Positions 48,109-60,780 of a DNA stretch of 64,000 bases are shown here, piece after piece. The notes below the pieces were generated by a model. The model saw nothing but the letters and a program-made list of their open reading frames with translations, ran no database searches and was not told the origin of the DNA. This stretch comes from Casuarina equisetifolia. Taxonomy: Eukaryota > Streptophyta > Magnoliopsida > Fagales > Casuarinaceae. A program made the position numbers and the translations under genes. Within the stretch, counting starts at the first letter, position 1. Each line of letters opens with the position of its first letter. The stretch lies in the NCBI GenBank assembly GCA_028551475.1, contig CM052357.1, forward strand, positions 8,727,931 to 8,791,930, given 5' to 3'.

Positions 48109-51100
48109 GTGTCATACTTTCCTCCAGATGTTTGGTTGCAGAGCTGGCATCGTACTATTAGGTTTCCTTAATATGGTAGAGTTTTTCTGTTCTTGAACTT
48201 TGCTCATTCGCGGTTTTACTATAAAAAATGGAACCAAGTATATATGTGTTGTGAAGTCTAGTCACCCATCACATGTAATGTGCTTGTGAAGTGCCACACC
48301 TGTTCCATCTTGAGTTTAAATTCTTTGTCGTTTTTATGGTATTCTCAAAAATGTTTGGTTTCCGTTTGGCAACTTAGTGTTCTCTTTATGCTTCACTAAA
48401 GAAAAGCACAACCTAAGAGGAATATCTTTGGGAATACGAAAATGTTGTGAGTGAGATGCGCCAATTGATACCGCTTTTCATTTAACCTAAGCAGAAGTGA
48501 GATGCGCACTCACGAACCAAAAAAAAATGAACCTATTCTCCTGCGAACTGGTGCACTATTTTGTGTAATTCAAATTCTCACATGTTCATTTTGGTGCATC
48601 AAGAAAATTGTCGGAAGTTTCTTCATTGCTTTCCAATCTTTGGTCTCTGAAAGACCCAAGTCGGCCTAACTGCAGTGCAAAGTTCTGCTCTTTCCAATTT
48701 GAACATGAACTTTTGCAGGGACCTCTTTACGCGTATTTAATACATGTAACCTTTTTAGTCGGCTCTGGTGGGGTCAAAAAGGAAGAAAGGAGAGGGTCAG
48801 AATGAGAGCAAAGGAGCCAAGAATAACAAGAAAAAGAAGAAGTTTACTTCTCTAATAGCTTGTTGCTTTGGTCCTGAATTCTTGTGTTTCTCAAGCATCA
48901 GTGAAACACGTTTCAACAGGTCCTTGATGTGATTGTTGCCTAACCGAGCTAAGAAATTTGATTCTTCTTTGGCAATACCAACAGCAACAAAATAGAATAG
49001 CACAGAAGGAGACAACCATCTGGGAAACAACAGAGCATCCAACCAGCACCCAATTTACAGCCCGGACAAGGGACCTAACTAGCTGCAGCACATGACCCAC
49101 AATATCCTAAAAGCTAGCAGCCACTATTGAATAAAAGAGGACTTGAGACCAGTAAAAGGCTTAATTTTGACTCTCATATACAAACTTATACTCACACAAG
49201 CATTTGAAATGAAGAGTGCTTAATGATTTAGATCACCCACAGGGTTCTTTCGAGCACAGAGGAGCAAATCTTTTCTGATCAAGCTTATTCTGAGAGAGAA
49301 AAAAATGGTTATACTTTTGATATTATCTGCACGATATCTCTGTCAGGAAACACTTATTATCTTAGTTAGATGTGAGCGGATTATGGAATCTAATGTTTCC
49401 CTCAAAAGCAGGAAGGAGGAGTAAAGTAGTGCCTTCGTCACAAAAAGAAGTAATAAATCTTAAGTATTTCTAGAAAGTGGACAACTTTTCTAAAAGAAAA
49501 GTTAGACGCTTTTTCACTCCCTGTGGCTCTATTTTAACCCATTCCTTCGGGGGTAAACACTGACACATGCATCTTTTTGTACGTTTGGATGGCTCGCTCT
49601 TTCTGCACTTCCAAGTTAAAATAGTAAAAATGGAAAAAGTTGTCCTTGTAATAAAATGTACAAAATTTATGAGTGAAAAGATTGACATAGGATTGAAAAA
49701 CCGACAAATTTGATCAATGTGTCACGCCACTTCAAGGACACATGGAGCGCAATATTGAGTCTTTGTTTATCCTCGTCTCTACTCGTACCTCACCCCAAAA
49801 AGTAGGCCAGTTTGTGCGCCATGTGTTGACTCTCAATATTCCTTTAGCAAATTCATTGATTAGTGCTCCAAATGATTCAATGTATTGATCAACATAACTA
49901 TGCTACAACCATATGTTTTATCCGCTCTGCCAATCGAAGTTTTAACTGCGGACTCACGTTTTTTGTCTCTAAAATCCCTGTTGGCTAAATTGTCCAGCAA
50001 TGGAAAAGAAAAAGGCAACCAAAACCGCACATATCGCTTGGCTTCTATCTATTTTATTTCAGGCAATAGAAAGATTTGACCAGCGAGATTCATAGCAAAT
50101 GGCTTGGCTGCAATCTTTGATCCCACTTCCACGTTAGAATCCTGACTAGAAGAGGTTTACACCCTCTAACTTCAGAGATAAGTTCTGAATCAACAGTTTC
50201 CTGGGGAGAGAATTCAGCAACCGTGGATTTTAGGGAACCAAAAACTTCGTTTCTTTCCTGAGGAGGCACCATTTTCTTTGTAGGTTAGTTTCTACTTAGT
50301 TCACTCTTATTCCTAAAGAAGGAAAAAAAGGGAAAAAAGGGAAAAAGTGAACCCCCGAATCCCATCCTATCCAAAAGGCATCACAACTATCAAGTTTTTG
50401 TTTATGTTGCCTACTTATGTATGCATTATTGGTGGTGCAATCAATTGAGATCTACACACGAAACATAAATTCTTTGCATCAGAAGAAAAGTTGGAAACTT
50501 TAAACTTTTTTTATTTTCCCTTAATGCTTCATCTTTTTGACCTAATGCAAATTCTAGGTCATGATTAGGTTTTGATTTGGGACACAAAAAGTAAACTTGA
50601 TTGAGGCTAACAATTGCCCGTGCGTTTAATGTATACCATGATTGACTCGTAATTGATGCTAGGTTTCCATTTGAACATTGGAGAAAGAAAGATCCTTTAG
50701 TAGCCATTAGAAAGACAGTTAAATCAATTGAAGTCATCTATAAATTTCCCAAAATTACAACGCATGGAAACCAAGCTGCAAACCAATTACTAAAAGTAGA
50801 TATCTCCTTCACCCAAGTTTTAAACTTATGTCAATTATTTGGTGCATAATTTGTTTGATAGGAAGAACAACAAAATTACTTACACTTGCTTAGAAATTGT
50901 AGTGGAAACCAACTTAAAATAAAAGATACCAATTGTTCGGTATTCGTTCTCTGAATGGTCTTAGACATGCTCCTAAGCTTTACACTGGCCCAAGCAGTTT
51001 TGACCCTACTTTTCTTAGGGTGGGTTAGGGTAGTCGGGCCTGAACCCAAGCTTACTCTTCTCAAATCACTATTTAACAAGGGGAGAAGGGTTTTCTCCTC

Positions 51101-54100
51101 GATAGACCAGCCAGGCTCTTCTGCTTATGACATATTCGGGCATATCTGCCATGCTTGATTTGAAATGAAAAAGTTGAGCTGACAACAAACAGAAACTAAG
51201 AAAAAGGCATTTGCGATACAAACGAATAAAAATCGATTCAAAGTAATAACTGGGGACGGTTTCGGAGGAAGTTGATTATGGATTGCCCGATATCGAATAG
51301 AAAATCAAAAGATGAAAGTGGCCATGAAAATGATGTTAGAGTGCTCGGTGGAGCCCTGTCGCCTGGGGTCATCTCTGCATACAGTGTCTCTTACAGGGGC
51401 ATGGTAAAGGAGGCAGAATTCAGTCTTAAGCCTTCTGGAGTTGGAGACATATTCTTTAAGGCATTTACTTCTTTGCTTTTTTGAAGCCAATGAGCTTATT
51501 CTCTTCTGCATTATTTCTCCCCTTCCATCTTTAGGAGCCATCATCTTTTCTTTACTTTGGAAGCCTTTCCAGGCCACCATAAACGAATACCTAATTAGCT
51601 TTTCGGAACTGATCTAATCATAATATCTTTCTCAAGATATGGGTTTCATCTGCTTTTGCTTTGACAAGTTGCGCGTTGAATATTCAAGAAAAAGAAAACC
51701 TCTGGAGCTAGAAGTAAACAAGCTAGGGCACAACTAGAGTCGGTGGATGATGATACACGCAATCTCGCTTCTACCACGAGTTAAGGAAACTCTCTTTTTT
51801 CTCTTCAAAGCCAAACAACGGATACCTGCTATGGACCCATGTATTTTGTAAATGGAAAGTAGAACACCAGACTTTGTAGACATGGGTTCTGGCTTTCACC
51901 AATATATTTGTTTTGAGAACAGTGCAGGTGGAAAATCTAGAAGGCAGACTGGAAAGTTCAGTTATTGATTAAATTACAAAGAGATGTTGATATGGTTGAG
52001 AAGGAAAAACGTTTGGAAGTCCAGTTATTGATTTCATTTCTGAAAGAGCTTAGGATGGCCAATCGCCATGGCTCCCCAACATCTGCCAGGCTCCTAGGTT
52101 GTACATGCTTTGTCATATGTTCGTTATCTGTCGTCTCTACACTCGTAAAAGTCTAGGGGTTAGGAAGCATGTAGATTCATACAAAGAAAAGAAAAATGTT
52201 CAAGACTAGCTTCGTATCTAGACGATCGTTCTAGGACTTCATTTAAATGGAACCAGCATTGGATAGCGATCCTCTAAGTTCTTTGGTTGCAAAGAGTATG
52301 TAGTAAAGGATTGTTGGGAATCTGCAAATTTCTTGACAACCAAAGAAGGCGCAAGAAAATTATGAGATTCTTTTAAGCTACTTCTAAAGTGCCTTCAGCA
52401 GACAAGATTCTAATAATGGGGTTGCACCCATTTTCTTGCCCCGCAAACCAAGTTTTGATTTTGAACAGTCAAAGACAAGCTCCGAGGCCCATCCAGAAAC
52501 TGTAATCTGAGTCCCACCAAAAGGGGAGGATGTTTGGCATCCAGAAAAGACAACAATTAAGACAAAGTTTCCACACAATTTGAGCCTTTTGCAGACTTTA
52601 AGAAAAGGGGAGCTAACAAATGGCTCTTTCGCACAAGGTCACTGTCTATTCCTTCCTCTTTTTTTTCTCTCATAAGTAAATTTTTTGCATAAAAGTAAGG
52701 GAAATCTCAGATCCAAAAGTCCCTTGCAATCTATAGATAGATATTCCCCAGCTATCCTATCATCTGTCTTACTCTCTCCTCTACTTTTATGGATTTATCA
52801 TTTGAAAGTGATGAGATTGAGGGATCCAAGGAGAGGGTACTTTCATATGCTGCTGCTGTTTCAGTTATGGGGGGGAGAGTGTGGGAGGCACCATTACCAT
52901 GATGTTCGTTTTGGTTTTTGTGTATGAGTGTGTGGGGGGCTGGTCTTTAGTACAAAGACTTGGTCAAAAGGTGAGTAAGCGCTCATGCGAATATGCCAGA
53001 GAGCTTGAGTGATGATTAGATTTTGGAGACGATGCTGCTTTTGATGATTGTTGGGTCGTTTTCCTAAAGCATATATTACAGAAGGAGAGAGAGAAAATGA
53101 GAGGGACAGACAGAAGAAGCCTACCCTCTATGTCATCGGATGGCATCTTGGCTACGTGGATGGGGATATATTACTACCATATATTCTCTTCGTACATCCA
53201 TATTTTCTGTGAATGTTTAACATTCGAATTTAGAGGAAGCGGGCATTAGATGCTTCTTGTAAAAGGACACGCAAAAAAGGGAGGATAAAAAAAAAAAAAA
53301 AACACAAACTGTGTTTCACAGTGTTCAAAGAAGACTGTTTTCGTCATTCACGACATCAGATAAAATTGGAACAATACAGGAAAAAAAAAATACTGCATGC
53401 TCCAGGTATTGTGTGTTTTTATAAAATAACCATTAACCACAAGGAATTTCAAGGATATTACAGTTTCTTACATACTCTAGATCGATGTTTTCTGCTATCA
53501 AGTGCAAGGGGGACGTGTGATACCCCATCTTCACTCCCCTTTTAGTTCCAGTCGTCCGGTCTAAAGCCGAAACCAACGTTTTCCATTCTGGACCCAACAA
53601 ATTAATCTGCCTCTCAGCTGACTGGTTCTGAGATAACAAGCAAGCCCAGTTCCTCAGTCGATTGATTGGACTTGATTTCGAGGTTCATTTTGGTGCAGAT
53701 ATGGCACTTAAGACTGGGCCTAAGAATGGCGTAAATAGAATGGGTGGACTAGAAATGAATTAGTCCGTGAGCTGAGATTCAACCCTTCTGGCAAAGATTG
53801 GTCTGGGAACAACTTTCACGGGCACCCAGTTGGGATTGTTTTCCTTCTTTTTGTGTTCTTTCTAAACTGTTCGGTTGTTGTTCCAGATTTTGAAGCCTCC
53901 AAGTCTTGGAAGTCCACTGGGTTTGTAGGTGTATCCAACTTCGCTGTTAAATTGATTTCGTATCGTTCTACCACAGCTTTTCATTCATGACTTTGAAGAC
54001 CGCTAGTTTAAGCAGATCCACCATAAACTCTTGACTTGTTTTTAGAAAGTCCACGGTGAAATTTAACAAAGATTATTAAATTTTCTTAGGGTTTTGGATA

Positions 54101-55160
54101 TGTAGCAAACGGATCTTTGAGAGATAAGAATAAGACTCAAACTCTCAATGGTAAGACCTTAATGTGAAGTTGATTAATCACTCCCATTTATTTTCCTAAT
54201 TGAATCCCCATAAAGTTGTATTTTATAAGAACATAAAGAGCCAGAAAAGGGGATTGTACTTGTCTTCTTGTTGTCTATAATAGAATATAGAACCAAAATC
54301 CGTAAACTATAATAGGGCTTGGATATGTAAGAAACCGATATTGAAGTACAAAAGTTCATGTTTGAAGTTCAAGTCATCTCCTTTGTTTACCTTTTCCAAT
54401 GGAATTCTTGTGAGATAATATTTTTCTTTTAAGTTAAGACAGTAGAAGAAAATTAGAGTTCACACTCTAGTAGTAGAATAAGTGAAGCTACCAATGATAA
54501 TACTTTGGTCTTTATCAAAAAATTGTGTTCGACTATCACTTAATGAAAAATCGAATTAATTCAATAGGTGGGACTACTATGAAGTAAAACATCCCTTTAC
54601 GATAGAGGTTAGATTCTTTTTTTGTTGAACTTTTGTTTTTAATCTCGAAATGGTACTACGATTTTATAAACATTTTTTGTTAAAAATTGTGTCAAATTAC
54701 ACATTTGTTTAAAGAAAAATTAGCTACAATGAGATATCAGAAATTGATTGATATAGTACTACGAAGACCTCGTCTATTAATTTAACAATTTTTTTCGAAT
54801 ATCACGACTGAAGTAATATTTTTGTCAATTTGTACGAGATTGAGGTAATATCAAGAATGCAAAAAATGTATAAATCAATGTGATTTTTCTTTTCAACAAG
54901 ACTTTTCTTATACTTTGTTTGGACTACTGGGAATTGGTGATACACTGCCCTAGCCCGTATTAAGCTCTCCGGGAGATAAATGCTTAGGAAATACTAATTT
55001 TACTGCGAGAGTTTTACAAAGAGATATTTCAATTATGTAGGCAAAATAATCAAAAGCCGATTCGATATTATCCCCTTAAAGTGTCACATTGGTTTTAATC
55101 ATGGTTGAATGGAATTTTATTCGTCTAAATTTCTTTTCATTCTTAAATATGTCACAAAAT

Positions 55161-55404
55161 TTCAAATTGTAGCAACCTTTTTCTACTTTGAAGTTTCACT
55201 TTCAATTTACCTATTTAGTAAAATCAACCTTTTAGCGGGTAAAGATAATCACTAAGCTTATGACAAAGAAAAAGTCGTCACCCCCTTATGCAAAAGACTT
55301 TGATCCTTTAGGCATTATAACCATATGATCTCTCTCTCGATTGTAACTTTCAAATTGTAGTAACTTTTTTTTTTCTACTTTGACGTTTCACTTTCAATTC
55401 ACAT
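55161..55404 (+). repeat. pair of direct repeats of about 50 bp, 190 bp apart
   Basis: 55161-55212 and 55349-55404 both read TTCAAATTGTAG, then a T-rich stretch, TTTCTACTTTGA, GTTTCACTTTCAATT and CA or TAC. The second differs mainly by a longer T run. Confidence 0.8.
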
Positions 55405-56048
55405 GGGTTTCGTGATCTCATTCTCCAATTAACATGTCATCAATGAGCATTGATTCCATTTCAAACAAACCCCTAATCACGCAAAGCCCTTAACATGCCA
55501 TGACCCATTGCTTAAATAAGCAGCAGTGTTCGACTGAGAGTCTTTTGTGGTCTTGTGTAGCTGTTATTGATAAGCATTGAACCTGTCCGGGACATGGGTT
55601 GTTAAGTATTTTCGACTTTTAATCAGATTGAAAATCAGAAAAACACCTTTTCCAACCTAATTGACACTTTTGTTGCACCTACTTTCACGTTCATCCGCCT
55701 AGTCGATTCAAATCTTGATTCATCTAGCCACCTCCTCGACGTCACATCATCATTAACTTCCAGGCCTATATCCTAGCCAACAGCCACAAATTTGGTAGCC
55801 CTTTTTTCCGCTCCAAATGTCGAAGACATAGAGCCAAAACCAGGGCTACAGAGCCTGCTTCGGCCTTCGAGTCATCATCACTTTGTCTTTATGACTATCC
55901 GTTTCCACCACTGGCGACATCCTAACCCATTTTATCCCTAACCCTCTTCCTGTCTACACCGGAGCTCCCTTCCGGCGTAACAGTCAAAACTAAAACCCCA
56001 CAAACGCTTGTTTTGACTACTATCCTACTGTTTAACAAACTCTCAGCC

Positions 56049-56651
56049 ATGATCGGTCTGACCAAGCTCGGCTTCGCACTCACCGTGTTGTTCTCTGTCT
56101 CTCTCGTAGCTATAGTGGCTCAGATCTTCTGCGTGCTCTGGAGAAGGAGAAGGCTCCGGCAGCGGAGCTTCGCCGCTGGCGAAAACTCAATCAATAACTC
56201 CTCAAAGGAGCTCTTCTTCTTCTGCTGCTGGAAAAACCAGTCCCGTATCGAGCCCCACGAAGCTCCTTCTCCCTCTACTCCTCCCCGCAGGGTAGCAATG
56301 GCGGAGATCGACGACCTTTTGAAGTTGCAGGGACTATACATGTATGGACCGTCTAGGGTCTTGTTTACCATCCAGGAGGAGGAGAGAGAAGGTGTAGACT
56401 CCGAGAACTGTCCCTCCTCTTTGGAAAAAGGAGAAGAGAAATCGAAGAGTGTGGATACGGGGGTCTCGAGCTCGTCACCGTTGGTGGCCGTGAAGATCGA
56501 CGTAGACGCAGACAAAGAGACGCCGTTTGCAACGCCTTGTTCTTCGCCGCCTTATTACACTCCCTTGCCTTCGCCTACTCGCGAGATAGATGGTGTTTCC
56601 GGCAGCGACAAGGTGCTTTATGTTAGCATAGACGTCAAGGACGCCGTATGA
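56049..56651 (+). CDS. single-pass membrane protein of unknown function, 200 residues
   Basis: An intronless frame starting at the ATG at 56049 (MIGLTKLGFALTVLF). Residues 8-30 form one hydrophobic helix, followed at once by a basic stop-transfer run, WRRRRLRQR, so the long C-terminal part probably faces the cytosol. That part has a Cys pair (FFFCCWKN), a Pro/Ser stretch, a conserved-looking block AEIDDLLKLQGLYMYGPSR with LFTIQEEE, an acidic Ser-rich middle and a Pro-rich TPCSSPPYYTPLPSP end. It resembles a plant-only group of small membrane proteins that have no known role, some of which carry unsupported tRNA-methyltransferase names in databases. The G+C-rich coding sequence stands out from the AT-rich surroundings, which supports a real gene. 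No function is assigned. Confidence 0.82.
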   Translation: MIGLTKLGFALTVLFSVSLVAIVAQIFCVLWRRRRLRQRSFAAGENSINNSSKELFFFCCWKNQSRIEPHEAPSPSTPPRRVAMAEIDDLLKLQGLYMYGPSRVLFTIQEEEREGVDSENCPSSLEKGEEKSKSVDTGVSSSSPLVAVKIDVDADKETPFATPCSSPPYYTPLPSPTREIDGVSGSDKVLYVSIDVKDAV

Positions 56652-59049
56652 AATTCGTTGCGTTGAAATATTACCGGCCGGTGGCCGAGAACTGGGCGGA
56701 ACTTGTTCAACAATTTTGTAATGCATAGTCACGGCCATTTTCGGTCCATAGTTTTTTCTTCCTTTTCGTTCAACGTAATTTTTGCCTCGGTTTCGCCTAA
56801 CTTTGTGTGAAGTTAACGGTCGGATGAACATGATTAGCTTTAAACTATTGTGGAAAAGCAAGCGTGGGAAGAAATTTGGTAGCCTTTGGCGTTATTAAAG
56901 TTTTTGAATGCTATACACTCAAGGGTTTGTTTGGATTATAATTTACAGTGTTTGAAATGAAATTGATGTGCCTTACGTGCATCGGGTGAATACATTGACC
57001 CATAAACGCAACGCATCCTTTCAAGCAACAGAGAAAGGCAAGGACACTTCAGCAGCGTCTTTTAAGAATTGTCCATAAATGCATAGTTTCTTAAATGATC
57101 GGAGCCCAGAGTTCCAAGTCGTGGACCATGCTAGCGATTTAAATACACTCACAAATTTATAAAGTATAAGTTTACAAAGGAAAATGTTCTAAAAGTATTA
57201 TAAAATTGAGTGAGTCGGATGATATTTAAGAAAGATGTAGTCCAATATTTATGTACAAAAAATGAGGTTTCCAAAAAAAGAAGAAATTTGCTAATCGTCT
57301 TCTTCATCACTTGTGTCTCTCGTTTGCTTATATTGTCCCCTTTTTATGTCTTATCTGCCTTTCTATCCTGTATTTGAATTGCAAGCTTTTTATTCTTCCT
57401 AGAGCTAAACTGGGTATCGTCAATAGTATTAGTTAACAAGACTTTACACAATCTTTTTTGATAAATGCTTTGAATTTGTTACATTTTACGAAAATAAATT
57501 ATTGCATGCTTATTTGTTCTTTAATGGAATTCTTTTGATAAAGGAGTTTCTGTATTTTGACTAAAATGGAAAAAGGGAAAAGCTTACTAGGCACGACCGT
57601 TTCTCTACTGGGAACACACTCTTTTTCTTGTTTTAAGCTGTCACGATGGACTCTTTTTGAAACGCTTTAATCTATTTATGACTGATTTGATGGGTTATGT
57701 ACACTCAATAACAGTAACCTATCAAAAGAAGTATGGGATAAGATTGAAAAAAAAAATGGAAAGAAGAAGAAAAACTTAGATGTATCAATGTTATAGGATA
57801 TTATTACATCTCAGAGACATAAAACATTATTTAGTAAAGGATATAGACAAAACAAATAATGTATCAATCTATTCCTAGATAAGGTTATGAGTCTTTAATT
57901 GGAAAATTTAAAGTAGTTTGGATTAACATCGATGTATAATATCCAGATTTATTCTTAGTTTCAACATTATGATCATATGAGATAATTTCTCTTGCTCATC
58001 AGTGGACACCCAAATAACTATAAATATTTTTTTATGTGGAAACTAATATGCTGGAGGGATCTCGAAGTAATTCTCGTATAAGAATTACGTGTGAACTTGG
58101 TATCAGTAGAATGTGGGGTCGAATTTATTACTCCTGCTACTGTTTTGGCCAGACGAAGTAAATGACACACTTGAAGATGAACATAAAGGCGTCTGGGGCT
58201 TACGTTTCCGACATCTTCCCGGTCTATGCGTCTCCAACGTTTAGAGGAAACTTGTTCCAAGTCAGGGTCCACCGGACGAGGGACCAACTCGAAGATGACT
58301 CGAGGACATTATTTGCAGTCGGTCTTCGTCCTGTAGATGGCTGAAGGATTCAATGCACCACAGTAAAAAAGTAAAAGTATGTCTTACAGCCAAAGCATGG
58401 GCAGACTTTTCAGGCTCTTGGCGTATGGTTGAAGTAAAGTGACATGATTCCGAATCACGTGGGTAAACAATACGAGAAGCAAGCAAAAAAAAACAGATAA
58501 AAAGGGAGGAAATGGCACAGGTCACTCTGGCCTTTGGGTTTTCCTGGTATTCTGTGGAAGATCACAAGGAATAAAATATAAGTTAGGAGATGTGGGGATG
58601 AGGCATGGCATAATTTCACAAATTCCAAATTCGAGTCAGAGTATGGACCTTATTCGAGGGGTTTAATGTTTGGGCTAAACAACTGGGTAAGTTTGGGGTC
58701 TATTGGGCTCATAAGGGGATGAGTTGGGCAAAAAGTTAAAATATTTCGGGAGGCCAGCAGGATTGGGCTCGTCTCTAGCTGTTGAACTACTTGGGGCATC
58801 AGATGGACCGCGAATTGAAGTTGGAAAATGGACGCAAATGAGAATAATGTGTTGTTCATGCTTCAATAAGACTTTTGCTTGTTCATATCACTAAAACTCT
58901 TGTTCATATTTCTGAACCTTTTGTATTGTGCATATAAAAAATATTTATTTGGACCTAAATGTAAAAAGAAGTTATGCACTTTGTAGTTGAAAATGTAAAA
59001 AGATAATGGATAAACAAAAAAAGAAATTGTTATGTTATTCTTTCCGTTT
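56652..59049. other. intergenic stretch
   Basis: The 3' region of the 56049 gene, then AT-rich DNA. Small open frames near 58.0-58.9 kb on both strands overlap each other and match nothing I know. Confidence 0.6.
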
Positions 59050-59466
59050 TGTAATAAAAGTAACCATATCTTCTTTTATAAGAATTTTTTGAGATAATTT
59101 TAACACAACTTGACAAAAAATATAATAAACACAACGTGACATGACTAAAAACATTTTTACTTTAACAAACACATTGGACATATTCATCCACCATTCATGT
59201 GCCTACGCCCAACTCTTTTACTAGACATTTTAATTATACAACTCATAAGAATCAACACTCTCACATAAAAGTTTATTATTGTCATCCACAGAACTTGTCT
59301 TACATAGTATGTAGCCCGAGGTTATGCCCAAGAATGAATTAGTCTACTTAATAACAACATCTTATGTTCTCCTGTTCTTCACTTGGGCCTGGGCTTGGGA
59401 TTTGGTAGCCTGCATCGCCGACTGGGCTTTACAGTGAAAAGTCTTGCTTGAGTCTACTTAATAACA
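59050..59466 (-). mobile_element. solo LTR-like remnant of the same copia family (fossil)
   Basis: It shares with the LTRs at 8336-8884 and 13990-14521 the ordered segments CCATTCATGTGCC, CTTTTACTAGA, CTTGTCTTACATAGTATGTA, GAGGTTATGCCC and an end TTAATAACA. No internal element sequence lies beside it, so it is a solo LTR or an isolated end. It is clearly diverged from both other LTRs. No target-site duplication was found. Confidence 0.75.
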
Positions 59467-60099
59467 TCTTAGATTCATTGGTTATTGTTACATCGGTTGC
59501 AGGCCTCGAAAAAAATACCACTTTAAATCGTTGTACCATCTCTTTCTGTTTTTAAAAAGGTGGGTTCCCTTACCTTACTTTTCTACTCTATATTTTAACA
59601 TGATATTCTGTGATATCTAGTTCCATTTTATCTCTTTTTTTAATATAACTAGTATTATTCTAAAACAAACGGGATACATTTGTTTAAGTTGTTGGTCCTT
59701 TTAATGTTACTAAGGAATGTTTGATATTTCAAGTGCCAGAAGTCAACACTTTGAGCCGATTTGACAATATCTTCTTTTGTTTTCTGTTCCCAAATACAAT
59801 CAATATCTTACTGGTATCGGTTATATTTTTCCAATGCATTAGTTGACAATGGGAAGGGAGAAAAGAGGGTCGAACATACTCTTTATTTATTTACGTAAAA
59901 AAAGCAAGAAACATAAATCCGTAAAATGAAAAAGTACCAAACATGACATAAGGTGAAACAAGTGCGCGGTAATCCGGAGCTCAGCTACTCAGAAAAGAAC
60001 CAAATCATCATCGATATCACACAAAATCAAAAGAAAAGAATGATGATATCGCCATAGCAATAGGGAAATAAGGACTCAATCAAACACGGACTCGGATGA

Positions 60100-60780
60100 T
60101 CAGAAGCCGATGTCGCACTTGGTAGTCTGGAAACCAGCGGCGGGTTTTCCATTAGAACTCAAAGGAACCCTCAAGTCGCACTCCACCTTGGGCTTAATCC
60201 GCCATGTCTTGACCGCACCCAGCTTAAATCTGATCCGGAGATAGAACTTAACATAAATATCATAAACCCCGAGAGTCTTCTCCGAATTAAGAGAGGAAAG
60301 CTCATCAGCTCCAAGCAAAACCACTTGTTGACCTTCAAACACTGGACTCAAAACGGTCGTATTCTTGTGGCCTTGGTAAAACGGGGTCAACGTCCTTGTA
60401 CTAAACCTCTGGTTCTCGTAGAAAGCACTGGCTTCGATGCGATCATAGTATATCCCGATCTTTTTGTTTGGGTTTCTGACGGTGAGGTTCAGAGCGAAGT
60501 TGTAGTTGAGCAAACTGTTGGTGCTGGTGAAGTTGAATTCCGTAAGCGAGGCATCGGTCACATGAAACTTGATCCTGTTGGGGCGGAATATGAGCCAGAA
60601 GATGAGAACCGCAAGGCCTACAACGACAACAACGCTGCCAATGAGTTTCAAGAGGAAACTGAAAAGGCAGCAGCAGCAGCCACACCCTCGGTCGCGGCCG
60701 TGGCTGTGGTAGGATCGGCTAGGCGGAGGGATTGAAGGGCCGTAGTAGGCTCCGTTCAAGTGGGATTCTTTCGCTGCCAT
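60100..60780 (-). CDS. NDR1/HIN1-like (NHL) protein with LEA_2 domain
   Basis: A 226-residue, intronless, plasma-membrane protein of the NHL3/YLS9 group, whose members act in pathogen response and senescence. The N-terminus has the family's NGAYYGPSIPPP block, then a Cys cluster, RGCGCCCC (33-38), which could be palmitoylated, and one transmembrane helix (about 43-66, ending FWLIFRP). The LEA_2 domain follows outside the helix. It includes FHVTDASLTEF, VRNPNKKIGIYYD (the conserved NPN motif intact), LTPFYQGHKNTTVL and YVKFYLRIRFKLG, ending KCDIGF. Two Asn glycosylation sites are seen (N-F-T near 83, N-L-T near 98). It is one of a tandem pair in the same orientation; the other copy starts 2.2 kb upstream at 62958. 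Confidence 0.95.
   Translation of the reverse strand: MAAKESHLNGAYYGPSIPPPSRSYHSHGRDRGCGCCCCLFSFLLKLIGSVVVVVGLAVLIFWLIFRPNRIKFHVTDASLTEFNFTSTNSLLNYNFALNLTVRNPNKKIGIYYDRIEASAFYENQRFSTRTLTPFYQGHKNTTVLSPVFEGQQVVLLGADELSSLNSEKTLGVYDIYVKFYLRIRFKLGAVKTWRIKPKVECDLRVPLSSNGKPAAGFQTTKCDIGF

Larger units (their letters stand above)
43321..56048. other. gene desert of about 12.7 kb
   Basis: No gene recognised on either strand. It holds three related AT-rich repeat segments (43735-44050 and 45787-45925), CT and T5A microsatellites near 47.9-48.1 kb and a pair of 50-bp direct repeats at 55.16-55.40 kb. A 63-codon frame at 51965-52156 has a charged, helix-like sequence but no known match. Other frames are short and unremarkable. 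Confidence 0.6.

Noticed and set aside
56120-56515. 131-codon antisense frame over the gene at 56049
   Set aside because: It mirrors the codon bias of the sense gene and has no recognisable features.
60325-60735. 136-codon plus-strand frame over the NHL gene
   Set aside because: It is antisense to a full LEA_2 protein and has no domain of its own.
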